Translations under genes and position numbers: made by a program
NCBI GenBank assembly: GCA_014338005.1
Contig: QUBZ01000004.1
Location: forward strand, 1 to 64,000
Reading direction: 5' to 3'
Length of the DNA: 64,000 bases
From: Chloroflexota bacterium
GTDB taxonomy: Bacteria > Chloroflexota > Anaerolineae > Aggregatilineales > Phototrophicaceae
Shown: positions 26,650 to 34,884 of the stretch, piece by piece
Position numbering within the stretch: position 1 is the stretch's first letter
Layout of the letters: each line of letters opens with the position of its first letter
The notes under the pieces: model-generated
What the model saw: only the letters and a program-made list of their open reading frames with translations
Told to the model about the DNA's origin: nothing
Databases searched by the model: none

Positions 26650-27911
26650 TATTCCGACCACTCAAGTTCGTGTTCGCCGATATAAACGGTATCGCCCGGC
26701 TGAACGCCGGCTTCCTCCAGTGCAGCAGAAACCCCCAACGCCTCTAGAATGTTTTGAAAACGCATCACAGCCTCGTCGTAATCCCAGTACGTCATGGCCG
26801 CCGCGCGTTCGATGCGCCTGCCGGATACGCGGAATACCCCCTCATCCTCATGGGTGATGGTAAACGCCTGTTCCTCCTCCGGCAGTTCGTAAACCGGCAT
26901 TTCCTCTACCGGGATACGGGTTTCTTCCGGCAGCGTTTCAACCGTCTGGAAAACACGCTGCACCAGCGCGCGCACGTTTTCCTGGGTAGCGGCGGAAATC
27001 GCCATCGGCTGCACGCCGCGCGCCTTCAACGCCTTTTCGATCTCCGGCCAGCGTTCGCGCGCTGTGGGAATGTCCATTTTGTTGTAGACGACGATCTGCG
27101 GTTTTTGCCCCAACCGTTCGTCGTACAGCGCCAGTTCCGAGTTGATCTGGCTGTAGTCGGCCAGCGGGTTTTCGCCCCCACCGTCCAGCAGATGCACCAG
27201 AACGCGCGTCCGCTGCACATGCCGCAAAAAGGCATGTCCCAGGCCAACCCCCAGATGCGCCCCCTCGATCAGGCCGGGAATGTCCGCCACCACCAGATCA
27301 CGGTCGCCGTAGATCACCACGCCCAGGTTCGGCTCCAGCGTGGTAAAGGGATAATCCGCGATTTTCGGCCTGGCGTTGCTGATAACCGACAGCAGCGTGG
27401 ACTTGCCGGCGTTCGGCACGCCGACGATGCCCACATCGGCAATCAGGCGCAGTTCGAGCAGCAGCCAGCGTTCCTGTCCGGGTTCGCCCTTCTCCGCGAT
27501 CTGCGGCGCCTGATTGGACGGCGTGGCAAACCGGGCATTTCCGCGCCCACCCCGCCCGCCGACCGCCACCGTCACCCGGTCGGTCGGGCGCACCAGGTCG
27601 GCGATCACCGCGCCGGTTTCGGCATCCCGCACCACCGTACCCGGCGGCACTTCCACTTCCAGATTGTCCGCGCTGGCGCCGGTCTGGTTTTTGTTCCGGC
27701 CACGCCCGCCAGAGTTGGCTTTAAAGTGGATCCGCTTCTGGAACGGCGAGAATGTATTCAGCTTCGGATTAACCTTCAGAATAACATCGCCGCCCCGCCC
27801 GCCATCACCACCGGACGGGCCGCCGCGCGGCACAAACTTCTCGCGGTGGAAGGCAATCGCGCCGTGTCCCCCATCCCCGCTGCGAACGTAGATTTTGACT
27901 TCATCGAACAT
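26649..27911 (-). CDS. obgE: GTPase ObgE/CgtA
   Basis: ObgE is a ribosome-associated GTPase for large-subunit assembly. The 420-residue protein has the Gly-rich Obg fold (about 1-157, with GGPSGGDGGRGGDV), the G domain (about 158-325, with GVPNAGKST, DIPGLIEGA and YNKMDIP) and the C-terminal OCT domain (about 345-420). The ATG at 27911 is used; a GTG lies one codon before. The SDR gene ends 27 bases upstream, so obgE is inside the leftward run, and nadD follows with overlapping codons. Confidence 0.94.
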   Translation of the reverse strand: MFDEVKIYVRSGDGGHGAIAFHREKFVPRGGPSGGDGGRGGDVILKVNPKLNTFSPFQKRIHFKANSGGRGRNKNQTGASADNLEVEVPPGTVVRDAETGAVIADLVRPTDRVTVAVGGRGGRGNARFATPSNQAPQIAEKGEPGQERWLLLELRLIADVGIVGVPNAGKSTLLSVISNARPKIADYPFTTLEPNLGVVIYGDRDLVVADIPGLIEGAHLGVGLGHAFLRHVQRTRVLVHLLDGGGENPLADYSQINSELALYDERLGQKPQIVVYNKMDIPTARERWPEIEKALKARGVQPMAISAATQENVRALVQRVFQTVETLPEETRIPVEEMPVYELPEEEQAFTITHEDEGVFRVSGRRIERAAAMTYWDYDEAVMRFQNILEALGVSAALEEAGVQPGDTVYIGEHELEWSE

Positions 27912-27938
27912 CACAAGCCACTTCGGTTATCTTTTTGT

Positions 27939-28937
27939 TTAACACATCAGTTCAGGCAGGTCATCCGGCTGCCCGGCGCGATACCAGGCAATCGTTGCGC
28001 GCGCGCCCATGCGGAAATCGGTCGGCACGAAACCCAGCTCCCGCCGGGCTTTGTCGCTGGAGACGCGCCAGTTATTATAAACATACGACCGCAAATTAAG
28101 CGGCCAGAACGGCTCCTGACGTGTAACCAGCGCCAGAGCCTCCAGAAAACGCGCCGTCGTAATGCCCAACCAGTCGGGAATCAGCAGGCGCGGCCAGCGA
28201 ATGTTCGCCTCCTGGCAGATGATGTCAAACGCTTCTTTGTGCGAAATCCAATCCCCGCAGATGTTATACACCGCCCCCAGGCGGCCACATTCCAGCCCTT
28301 TCATCACGCCCTGCACCACGTCGGCGATGTAAGCCGGGAAGATGATATAGCGCCCGCCGTTGATCTGCATAATGATGCCGCGCATGGGGTCTTTAAAAAA
28401 CAGCCGGTTAAATGCATAATGCCCCAGCGGCCCGTAATAAGCTCCAGGCCGCAGCACGACCACCGGCACGCCCTGTTCATGGTACGCACGCATAACAAGC
28501 TGTTCGGCCTGCCACTTGCTGCGCTGGTAGGCATCCGCCGGACGCGGCGGATAAGTCTCGTCAATCACGTGCGCCGGGTCAGGATGGCCGATGACGGCGA
28601 TGGTGGAAATATGGATAAACCGCTCAACGCCGGCTCTCGCCGCTGCGTTCAGCATGTTTTCCGTGCCGCGTATATTGGTCGCCGAGAAGGCGTTTTCATC
28701 GCCCCAAAAGCGGAACATCCCCCCGGCGTGAATGACATACCGGCAGCCATCCACCCCCTTCAGCAGCGCATCGGCATCCAGCAGGTCGCCTTCAACGACC
28801 GCCAGACGAGGATAACGCTTCAACCAGGGGTGATCCGCCGGACGGCGGGTCAGCACGCGCAGGTTAAAACCCGCCCGGCACAGTTCAGGGATAAGATGCC
28901 GTCCCAGGAATCCGGTTCCGCCGGTGACAAAAATCAT
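27939..28937 (-). CDS. NAD-dependent epimerase/dehydratase (extended SDR)
   Basis: This 332-residue extended SDR has the NAD(P)-binding loop TGGTGFLGRHL at the N-terminus, a GDLLDADAL acidic strand, HISTIAVIG with the catalytic Ser/Thr, and YQRSK, the YxxxK active site. The C-terminal half is the substrate domain (RPGAYYGPLGHYAFNRLF, INGGRYIIFPAYIADVV). It resembles dihydroflavonol-reductase/HpnA-like enzymes acting on sugar or isoprenoid-like substrates; the substrate is unknown. It sits between an unknown anchored protein and obgE, with a 57-base gap before and a 27-base gap after. Confidence 0.82.
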   Translation of the reverse strand: MIFVTGGTGFLGRHLIPELCRAGFNLRVLTRRPADHPWLKRYPRLAVVEGDLLDADALLKGVDGCRYVIHAGGMFRFWGDENAFSATNIRGTENMLNAAARAGVERFIHISTIAVIGHPDPAHVIDETYPPRPADAYQRSKWQAEQLVMRAYHEQGVPVVVLRPGAYYGPLGHYAFNRLFFKDPMRGIIMQINGGRYIIFPAYIADVVQGVMKGLECGRLGAVYNICGDWISHKEAFDIICQEANIRWPRLLIPDWLGITTARFLEALALVTRQEPFWPLNLRSYVYNNWRVSSDKARRELGFVPTDFRMGARATIAWYRAGQPDDLPELMC

Positions 28938-28994
28938 GCCTGTACCGCCCTGTGTTGAAATGCGCCGCGAATGAACCCCGATTGGGGTTCAGGC

Positions 28995-29612
28995 TTAACT
29001 GTCCCGGCCACTGGCCGCCGGCAGATGGAACGACATCAGCACGCGCCCCGGCGCTTTGGAACGCTCCAAACCGGAGGCTAATTCCTGGATAAAGGTTTCA
29101 ATCTTCCAGCGGCGGGCGCGCCCATCATAAACCATCTGGTAAACCACCGCGCCGTCGCCCAAATCCTGCGTGTGCAAACGGACGCCTGTGCGGCGGTCAT
29201 AAGTCGCCATGCGCCGCTCCGTCTGGCGGTCAATCACCAGGCAGCGGCGGCCATCTTCGGAAAAATATCGTACCTGCACCTGATGATCGGCGCGCAGTAC
29301 GCCGGCAAAACGGGCCTGTCCCTGCCCGCGCAGCGCCCTGAAACGTTTGAGACACGCGCCGTCCAGATAACAGGCATCATCGCCGGGCTGCCGGGGCGAT
29401 TCCAGCATCTCAAGTGACTGCATCCACTGAAGGGTTTCCAGGTAGTGAACGCGCACCTGCGCCACCACTTCTTCAGGGGCCATCCATTCCGCCTTACGTG
29501 CAGCCCCGGCGTGCAGCCGCCGCAGTTGGCGCACCCAGGGGATTGATTCGGAGTTGTTCAAGGCAGCCGCCATCACCACAACCAGTAAAACAAAAACAAG
29601 CGCCCATACCAT
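28995..29612 (-). CDS. Hypothetical membrane-anchored protein
   Basis: This 205-residue protein has one N-terminal membrane helix (about 2-18, VWALVFVLLVVVMAAA) and an otherwise soluble part. About residues 48-68 look helical. Residues 75-185 look like a beta-rich domain (VQVRYFSEDGRRCLVIDRQTE, RMATYDRRTGVRL, VVYQMVYDGRARRWKIETF), as in small lipocalin/NTF2-like outer domains. One Cys pair (DDACYLDGACLKRF) could form a disulfide. I do not recognise the family. It lies in the same leftward run as the receiver protein and the SDR. Confidence 0.65.
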   Translation of the reverse strand: MVWALVFVLLVVVMAAALNNSESIPWVRQLRRLHAGAARKAEWMAPEEVVAQVRVHYLETLQWMQSLEMLESPRQPGDDACYLDGACLKRFRALRGQGQARFAGVLRADHQVQVRYFSEDGRRCLVIDRQTERRMATYDRRTGVRLHTQDLGDGAVVYQMVYDGRARRWKIETFIQELASGLERSKAPGRVLMSFHLPAASGRDS

Positions 29613-29680
29613 ACGCGCTGTGACCTGACCCTTGATCCGGTTGTGACGACTCTACCAGCAGGCCGGGGAAAACGCAACGG

Positions 29681-30697
29681 TCAGCGGGGACGCTCTTTCA
29701 GTGCCATCCAGATGTTCTGGCGCAGTTTTGCCATACTCACCGGCCTCACCAGGTACACATCAACCTTTGCCACCGACAGCGCGAAGGACTGCTGATTGGG
29801 CGAGGAGGTTGGCTCGGCTATCACGATAATCGGCAGATCGCGCAGGGTGGCAATTTCCTTGACCTTCCCCAGCATCTCCCAACCGTGCATATCGGCCAGT
29901 TCCAGGTCCATGATGAGCAGGTGCGGCGGCGCATCCTCCAGCAGCTGCAGCCCTGATGCTGCCGTCTCTGCCGCCTGCACGCTCATATTCATTTCCTGGC
30001 ACAAATCCCCTATAGCCGCGCGATCATCGTCGGCGCGAACAACCAGCACTACACACTTACCCTGTGTTATGGAGGTATCCGTCTGGCTGGCGATCACGGT
30101 CGCCAGATCATCCGGCTCCATGCCGTGTTCATCCTGGGGGTGCATATTTTCGCTCCGGCTGCTTTCGCTGAAGGCCACTGCCGCGTCTTTGAACATCTCT
30201 GGCGCGCGGCTGACCAACCGCCGCTGCGCTCCCTCGACTTCTGTGAAGTGGCGAAACGGCGCGCCGTTTTTTCCCATAATAGCGACCAGATCGCCGCGTT
30301 CAAACGCGGACAGTTCGTCGCCCAGACCAAGCGTACGCAGCAGCACCCGGACGGATTCTAACTGTGATTTCGGCAGCGTGGTATTCAGATAATACGTGCG
30401 TACCCGGTTACGCATCCGCTGCAAGGTTTTCAGTTCAACATCAAAGCGTTTGCCCTCCGGCAGCGCGTACAGCCAGACGTAATGGCGGTTATAGTGTTCG
30501 ACACGTCCGGCTGCCTTCAGTTGATTGAGTTCATAATCGGTGATTGCATGGCCGAAACTATCCCGGTCAAACTGCCGGTAGCGCCCGGTCAGCAAATCCT
30601 GAACGCGCGTTTCGTCCCACTGAACGACGAACGCGCCATCCGCCATGATAAACACATACTGGCGCGGCACTGCTGAACCGCTGAAAACCTTGCTCAT
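29681..30697 (-). CDS. Protein with degenerate C-terminal response-regulator receiver domain
   Basis: This 338-residue protein has an N-terminal part (about 1-200) that I do not recognise and a C-terminal receiver domain (about 213-335). The phospho-acceptor Asp is present (LLIMDLELADMHGW), but the acidic start is altered (VVRADDD), the switch Thr/Ser is not at its usual place (IIVIAEP) and the conserved Lys is Arg (YLVRPV). It may be a stand-alone or pseudo-receiver rather than a normal phosphorelay target. It ends 68 bases before the next gene and lies 75 bases after the AAA+ ATPase gene, so the two may work together. Confidence 0.7.
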   Translation of the reverse strand: MSKVFSGSAVPRQYVFIMADGAFVVQWDETRVQDLLTGRYRQFDRDSFGHAITDYELNQLKAAGRVEHYNRHYVWLYALPEGKRFDVELKTLQRMRNRVRTYYLNTTLPKSQLESVRVLLRTLGLGDELSAFERGDLVAIMGKNGAPFRHFTEVEGAQRRLVSRAPEMFKDAAVAFSESSRSENMHPQDEHGMEPDDLATVIASQTDTSITQGKCVVLVVRADDDRAAIGDLCQEMNMSVQAAETAASGLQLLEDAPPHLLIMDLELADMHGWEMLGKVKEIATLRDLPIIVIAEPTSSPNQQSFALSVAKVDVYLVRPVSMAKLRQNIWMALKERPR

Positions 30698-30772
30698 CCA
30701 TTCCTCCAGCGTTCGCCTGCTGCGGAAGGCAGGGCGCTGCTGGCGCGTGCGACCATCACAACCGAAGCTCTT

Positions 30773-32143
30773 TTACAGCTTGACAAAATACGACGCTGCC
30801 GCCCGATCAATTAACTCCCTGGTCAGCGCCGGCGGCTGGTTCACATACGTCGCAATATCAATCAGTTGAGCGATCAAGTCACGCGGATGCACCGCCCGCA
30901 GAGGACGGTCATGATTGATGTACCATTCTTTGAGCAGGTAAGCCAGGACGTTTTCATCATATTTGACCCGCTTGGCCTCGCACACGCGCTTGAAGATATC
31001 GCGGAACTGTTCGTAGGTCGGGTCGCCAATCTCGATTTTGTGGCGAATACGGCGCAGAAAAGCCTCATCTACCAGGTCGCGCGGGTCAAGGTTGGTCGAA
31101 AATACAATCAGGACGAAAAACGGGATTTCGATCTTTCGCCCGGTATGTAGAGTCAGGAAGTCCACGCCTTTTTCCAGCGGCACAATCCAGCGGTTGAGCA
31201 GGTCGCGGGGGCGCACCTGCTGGCGGCCAAAGTCGTCAATCAGGAACATACCGCCGTTGGCCTTCATCTGGAACGGCGCTTCGTAATACTTGTTCGTATC
31301 GTCGTAAACCAGGTCCAGCCCGGCCAGCGTCAGCTCGCCGCCGACCATAATCATCGGGCGGCGGATACGGACCCAGCGCGGGTCGGTAATCAACCCTGTA
31401 CCGTGTTTAACGCGGGCTTCCTTCTCCGAAAGTTGATGGTTCACGCTGTCGAAAACGCGGATTACCTGGCCGTCTATGTCTATCGCGTAGGGAATCCACA
31501 CGTCATCGCCCAGGATCATACGCCCGATGGTTTCCGCCACCGTTGTTTTGCCGTTACCAGGGGGGCCGTACAGAAAGATCGAACGCCCCGAATTGACCGC
31601 CGGGCCAATGCGCCCCAACATCTCGTCAGAGATGACCAGGTGCTGCATCACGCCGCGCAGTTCTTCTTCGTGTACGATCAACCGCTCCCGATTCTGCGCC
31701 CGCTGCGAAGCCACATAAGTATTCAGCGTAACCGGCGCCGGGCCGGCATACTGCGACCGTTCGGTCGCCTCCCGCGCCTTTTCCGAACCCTTGCCCGAAA
31801 TCACATACTGGTACGAGGATTCGCCAAATCCGCCCGAACCACGTACCTCGACGTATTTTTCGCGCTTTAAAAACTCCATGATCGTTTCTAGCACGCCGAC
31901 ATAAGGCAGCTTGACGATCTCACTGATTTCATGCCCGGCCATCACCCCGCCCAGATACAGCACCTTCAGCACCAGGTCGGCCAGATTAAGCAGGTTTAAG
32001 CCGGTGTCCTCCAGTTTGTTCAGCGGTGGCGGCGTCCAGGCCATCGGATCGCTCGGCGGCTGCCCCAGCGGTGAAGTCTGACTCAACTTTTTGATGGTCG
32101 GCTGCCCCGAACGCGGCAGATTACGTGTGGGTTGATCGGACAT
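30773..32143 (-). CDS. AAA+ ATPase with N-terminal winged-helix-like region
   Basis: This 456-residue protein begins with a low-complexity stretch (about 1-40). A winged-helix-like region (about 48-115, VLYLGGVMAGHEISEIVKLP...FLKREKYVEVRGSGGFGE) follows, then an AAA+ ATPase core (about 165-400) with Walker A GPPGNGKT, Walker B GGMFLIDDFGR, sensor FVLIVFSTNLDPRDL and an Arg finger region (EAFLRRIRHKIEIG). The C-terminal lid is helical. The substrate is unknown. It is the first gene of a long leftward run and has its own promoter; the degenerate receiver gene follows. Confidence 0.8.
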   Translation of the reverse strand: MSDQPTRNLPRSGQPTIKKLSQTSPLGQPPSDPMAWTPPPLNKLEDTGLNLLNLADLVLKVLYLGGVMAGHEISEIVKLPYVGVLETIMEFLKREKYVEVRGSGGFGESSYQYVISGKGSEKAREATERSQYAGPAPVTLNTYVASQRAQNRERLIVHEEELRGVMQHLVISDEMLGRIGPAVNSGRSIFLYGPPGNGKTTVAETIGRMILGDDVWIPYAIDIDGQVIRVFDSVNHQLSEKEARVKHGTGLITDPRWVRIRRPMIMVGGELTLAGLDLVYDDTNKYYEAPFQMKANGGMFLIDDFGRQQVRPRDLLNRWIVPLEKGVDFLTLHTGRKIEIPFFVLIVFSTNLDPRDLVDEAFLRRIRHKIEIGDPTYEQFRDIFKRVCEAKRVKYDENVLAYLLKEWYINHDRPLRAVHPRDLIAQLIDIATYVNQPPALTRELIDRAAASYFVKL

Positions 32144-32177
32144 AGATGGTCTTCCTTAAAGTCGCTTGATTAAGTTC

Positions 32178-32206
32178 ATTATATAGATGCTGCTTTAAGC
32201 GCACAA
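32178..32206 (-). promoter_or_regulatory. Promoter of the AAA+ ATPase gene and the leftward run
   Basis: On the minus strand TTGTGC (32206-32201) and a perfect TATAAT (32183-32178) are 17 bases apart. It is back to back with the promoter of the UlaG-like gene. Confidence 0.6.
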
Positions 32207-32212
32207 GCAGCA

Positions 32213-32241
32213 TTGAGTTAACGCGCTTTTTCAGATATAGT
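32213..32241 (+). promoter_or_regulatory. Promoter of the UlaG-like hydrolase gene
   Basis: TTGAGT (32213-32218) and TATAGT (32236-32241) are 17 bases apart, 49 bases before the start codon at 32290. Confidence 0.6.
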
Positions 32242-32289
32242 CACCATAGGTTCCTAAACGGCAAACAAGCAGAAATCAACGAACACAGC

Positions 32290-32937
32290 ATGATAGACCG
32301 TATTCAATGGTTGGGTCATGGCGGCTTTTTTATCCAGGGGCCGCCGCTGATCTACATTAATCCCTGGCGAATCGCCCGGCATACCTTCCTGGCAGATGTC
32401 ATCCTCGTTGGTCACGACCATTACGACCACTGCTCGCTGGCCGATATTGACAAGCTGCGCGGCCCCGAAACGCTGGTTGTGGGCAACGAGCGCGTCGCCC
32501 ACGAAATCCCCGGCTGCACCGTGCTGCGCCCCTGGCAAAGCCTAGCCGTTGACCGCGCCAGCATCAAAGCCGTCCCGGCTTATTCCCCTCAAAGCTGGCA
32601 GCACCCCCTCAGCGACGGCGGTCTGGGATTTATCATTTCTGTCAATTATTTTGACATCTACTATGCGGGGGATACGCAAATCATCCCGGAGATGGAACGC
32701 ATCCACCCGGATATTGCTATCCTGCCGATTGACGGCAGCGGCACGCTGACGATCAGTGAAGCAGTTGAGGTCGTTAAAAAAATGCGCCCCCGCTGGGTCA
32801 TTCCCAGCAATTGGGGGCCGCTGACCGAGGGCGCTTCGGAACTGGACGTGATACAGTTCAAACGCGAGATCGGCGGGCGCGCGGAGGTCATTATCTCCAC
32901 TGCGCCGCTGCGCCTGAGTTTTGAACCAGAGGTTTAA
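32290..32937 (+). CDS. UlaG-like metallo-beta-lactamase-fold hydrolase
   Basis: This 215-residue protein has the UlaG/UPF0173-type fold. HDHYDHCS (about 42-49) is the HxHxDH metal motif, YYAGDTQ (about 124-130) holds the bridging Asp, and the GTLTISEAVEVVKKMRP segment and a late metal-ligand region (WVIPSNWGP) follow. An Asn/Trp stands where many homologues have His, so the second metal site may be altered. The substrate is unknown. It has its own promoter and a strong terminator, so it is monocistronic. Confidence 0.82.
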   Translation: MIDRIQWLGHGGFFIQGPPLIYINPWRIARHTFLADVILVGHDHYDHCSLADIDKLRGPETLVVGNERVAHEIPGCTVLRPWQSLAVDRASIKAVPAYSPQSWQHPLSDGGLGFIISVNYFDIYYAGDTQIIPEMERIHPDIAILPIDGSGTLTISEAVEVVKKMRPRWVIPSNWGPLTEGASELDVIQFKREIGGRAEVIISTAPLRLSFEPEV

Positions 32938-32947
32938 ACAATGATAA

Positions 32948-32981
32948 GGGCGAACCGGTGATGGGTTCGCCCCTGCTTTTT
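32948..32981 (+). terminator. Terminator of the UlaG-like hydrolase gene
   Basis: GGGCGAACC (32948-32956) pairs with GGTTCGCCC (32964-32972), followed by CTGCTTTTTT. The T run touches the clpX stop codon of the opposite strand. Confidence 0.8.
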
Positions 32982-34279
32982 TATGCCGCCGGGTTCAGTT
33001 TCCCGTCGTCGGCCCATGTCAGTTCTACGTCACCCTCGCCATGAATGCGCGGGCGTTTTTTATTATTGATGACATCCGCATCAATAATCACTTTGCGGAT
33101 GTCGTTCCGCCCCGGTACTTCAAACATCACGTCCAGCAGCCGGCTCTCGATGATCGAACGAAGGCCGCGCGCGCCCGTCCCACGCTGAAGCGCCAGATCA
33201 GCTGCCGCGCCCAACGCTGACTCCTCAAAAATCAGTTCAACGTCGTCCAGCGCCAGCAGGTGCAGGTATTGTTTGGTGAGTGCGTTTTTCGGCTCCACCA
33301 GAATTCGCATCAGGGCTTCCCGATTCAGCGGCTCGACATTGACCAGCACCGGCATACGCCCGACAAACTCCGGGATCATGCCATAAGCCATCAGGTCTTC
33401 GGGGCTAAGTTCCCGCAGCAGCGCGCCCTCGTCGCGGTCAAGCGCGCGTTCGTCGTCGGTATGGAAGCCCAGCCGCCCTTTTAGCCCAACACGCTTGCGG
33501 ATGTGGTCTTCAATGCCGTCGAACATCCCTCCGCAAATAAACAGGATTTCCCGCGTATCAATCTGCAAAAATTCCTGATGCGGATGTTTGCGGCCACCCT
33601 GCGGCGGCACGTTCGCCAGCGTCCCCTCGACGATCTTCAAAAGCGCCTGCTGAACCCCCTCGCCGGACACATCGCGGGTGATCGAAGGGTTATCGTTCGA
33701 CTTGCGGGCGATTTTGTCAATCTCATCAATGTAGATGATGCCCTTCTCCGCGCGGGCGATGTCACCATCCGCCGCCTGGATGAGTCGCAGCAGGATATTT
33801 TCGACATCCTCGCCTACGTACCCCGCTTCGGTCAGCGAGGTCGCGTCGGCAATACAAAACGGCACATCCAGAATGCGCGCCAGGGTTTGTGCCAGCAGCG
33901 TTTTACCGCTTCCGGTCGGCCCGATGATAAGGATATTGCTCTTTTCGAGTTCAACATCCCCCCCGCCGTTCCCGGACTGGATCCGTTTGTAATGATTGTA
34001 GACCGCCACGCTCAACACCCGCTTGGCATGTTCCTGGCCGACCACATATTCGTCCAGGTGCGCCATAATCTCTCGCGGGGAAAGCAGCCGGTCAACCTCA
34101 AATTGATCCTGCGGCAGGCGGTAAGCGTTTGCCATGCTGTGTTCGAGCAGTTTTAGCTGGCATCGCTCCACGCAGTAATTACATATATACACGCCATCCG
34201 GGCCCCCGATGAGGTGTTCCACCTCCATCGCGCTGCGACCGCAGAATGAACAGCGTTGGCTCCCGGCAAGATAACTCAC
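32981..34279 (-). CDS. clpX: ATP-dependent Clp protease ATP-binding subunit ClpX
   Basis: ClpX unfolds proteins and feeds them into ClpP. The 432-residue protein starts with the C4 zinc-finger (CSFCGRS ... CNYCVERC, about 10-40), then the AAA+ core with GPTGSGKT (Walker A), IIYIDEID (Walker B), pore loop YVGEDVE, and sensor GTGARGLRS. The ClpP-contact loop IGL-like tip lies near [11 protein letters not shown]. Its ATG overlaps the clpP stop by 4 bases. Order tig-clpP-clpX is common in bacteria. Confidence 0.95.
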   Translation of the reverse strand: MSYLAGSQRCSFCGRSAMEVEHLIGGPDGVYICNYCVERCQLKLLEHSMANAYRLPQDQFEVDRLLSPREIMAHLDEYVVGQEHAKRVLSVAVYNHYKRIQSGNGGGDVELEKSNILIIGPTGSGKTLLAQTLARILDVPFCIADATSLTEAGYVGEDVENILLRLIQAADGDIARAEKGIIYIDEIDKIARKSNDNPSITRDVSGEGVQQALLKIVEGTLANVPPQGGRKHPHQEFLQIDTREILFICGGMFDGIEDHIRKRVGLKGRLGFHTDDERALDRDEGALLRELSPEDLMAYGMIPEFVGRMPVLVNVEPLNREALMRILVEPKNALTKQYLHLLALDDVELIFEESALGAAADLALQRGTGARGLRSIIESRLLDVMFEVPGRNDIRKVIIDADVINNKKRPRIHGEGDVELTWADDGKLNPAA

Positions 34280-34884
34280 TTTTTCTGATCTCCGTTCGGG
34301 GACTTTAATACCGAATCGATCAAACCATACTCAACAGCCTGCTGGGCGCTCAGGTAAATATCGCGGTCGGTATCGCGTTCGATAACGTCGCGCTCCTGCT
34401 TGGTGTGTTTGACGAAAATATCCAGCAACCGTTCTTTCAGCCGCATAATTTCATTCGCCGCGATGACAATATCCGAAGCCTGCCCCTGTGCGCCGCCAAG
34501 CGGCTGGTGCATGTGAATGGTAGAGTTAGGCAGCGCGTAACGCATACCGTGTTCCCCGGCGGCCAGCAGCACCGTACCAAAGCTGGCCGTCAGGCCCAGC
34601 GCCACCGTGCTGACCGGTGCGGAAATCTGCTGCATGGCGTCATAAATCGCCAGGCCGGCATACACCCCCCCGCCGGGCGAATTGATATACATATTGATCT
34701 GGCGGTCGGGGTCCTCGCGCTGGAGATACAGAAGCTGCGCGACGGTCAGGTTGGCGATCTGGTCATTAATCGGCGTGCCTAACAAAACAATCCGGTCGCG
34801 GAGCAGAAGCGAATAAATATCGTAAGCGCGTTCCCCACGACTGCCTTGTTCGATTACCATTGGGATGACGTTATGGAAGTCCAT
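34276..34884 (-). CDS. clpP: ATP-dependent Clp protease proteolytic subunit ClpP
   Basis: This 202-residue serine peptidase forms the ClpXP barrel. The catalytic Ser is in [15 protein letters not shown], the His in [12 protein letters not shown], and the Asp in [12 protein letters not shown]-terminal residues ([17 protein letters not shown]) match the family and give no long propeptide. It starts directly after the tig stop (34884/34885) and overlaps clpX by 4 bases, so all three are cotranscribed from the tig promoter. Confidence 0.95.
   Translation of the reverse strand: MDFHNVIPMVIEQGSRGERAYDIYSLLLRDRIVLLGTPINDQIANLTVAQLLYLQREDPDRQINMYINSPGGGVYAGLAIYDAMQQISAPVSTVALGLTASFGTVLLAAGEHGMRYALPNSTIHMHQPLGGAQGQASDIVIAANEIMRLKERLLDIFVKHTKQERDVIERDTDRDIYLSAQQAVEYGLIDSVLKSPNGDQKK

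Noticed and set aside
26754..28958. A + strand open frame of about 730 codons opposite obgE and the SDR gene
   Set aside because: It is the shadow of two well-recognised genes on the other strand and has no recognisable domain or start site; GC-rich DNA often gives such long frames.
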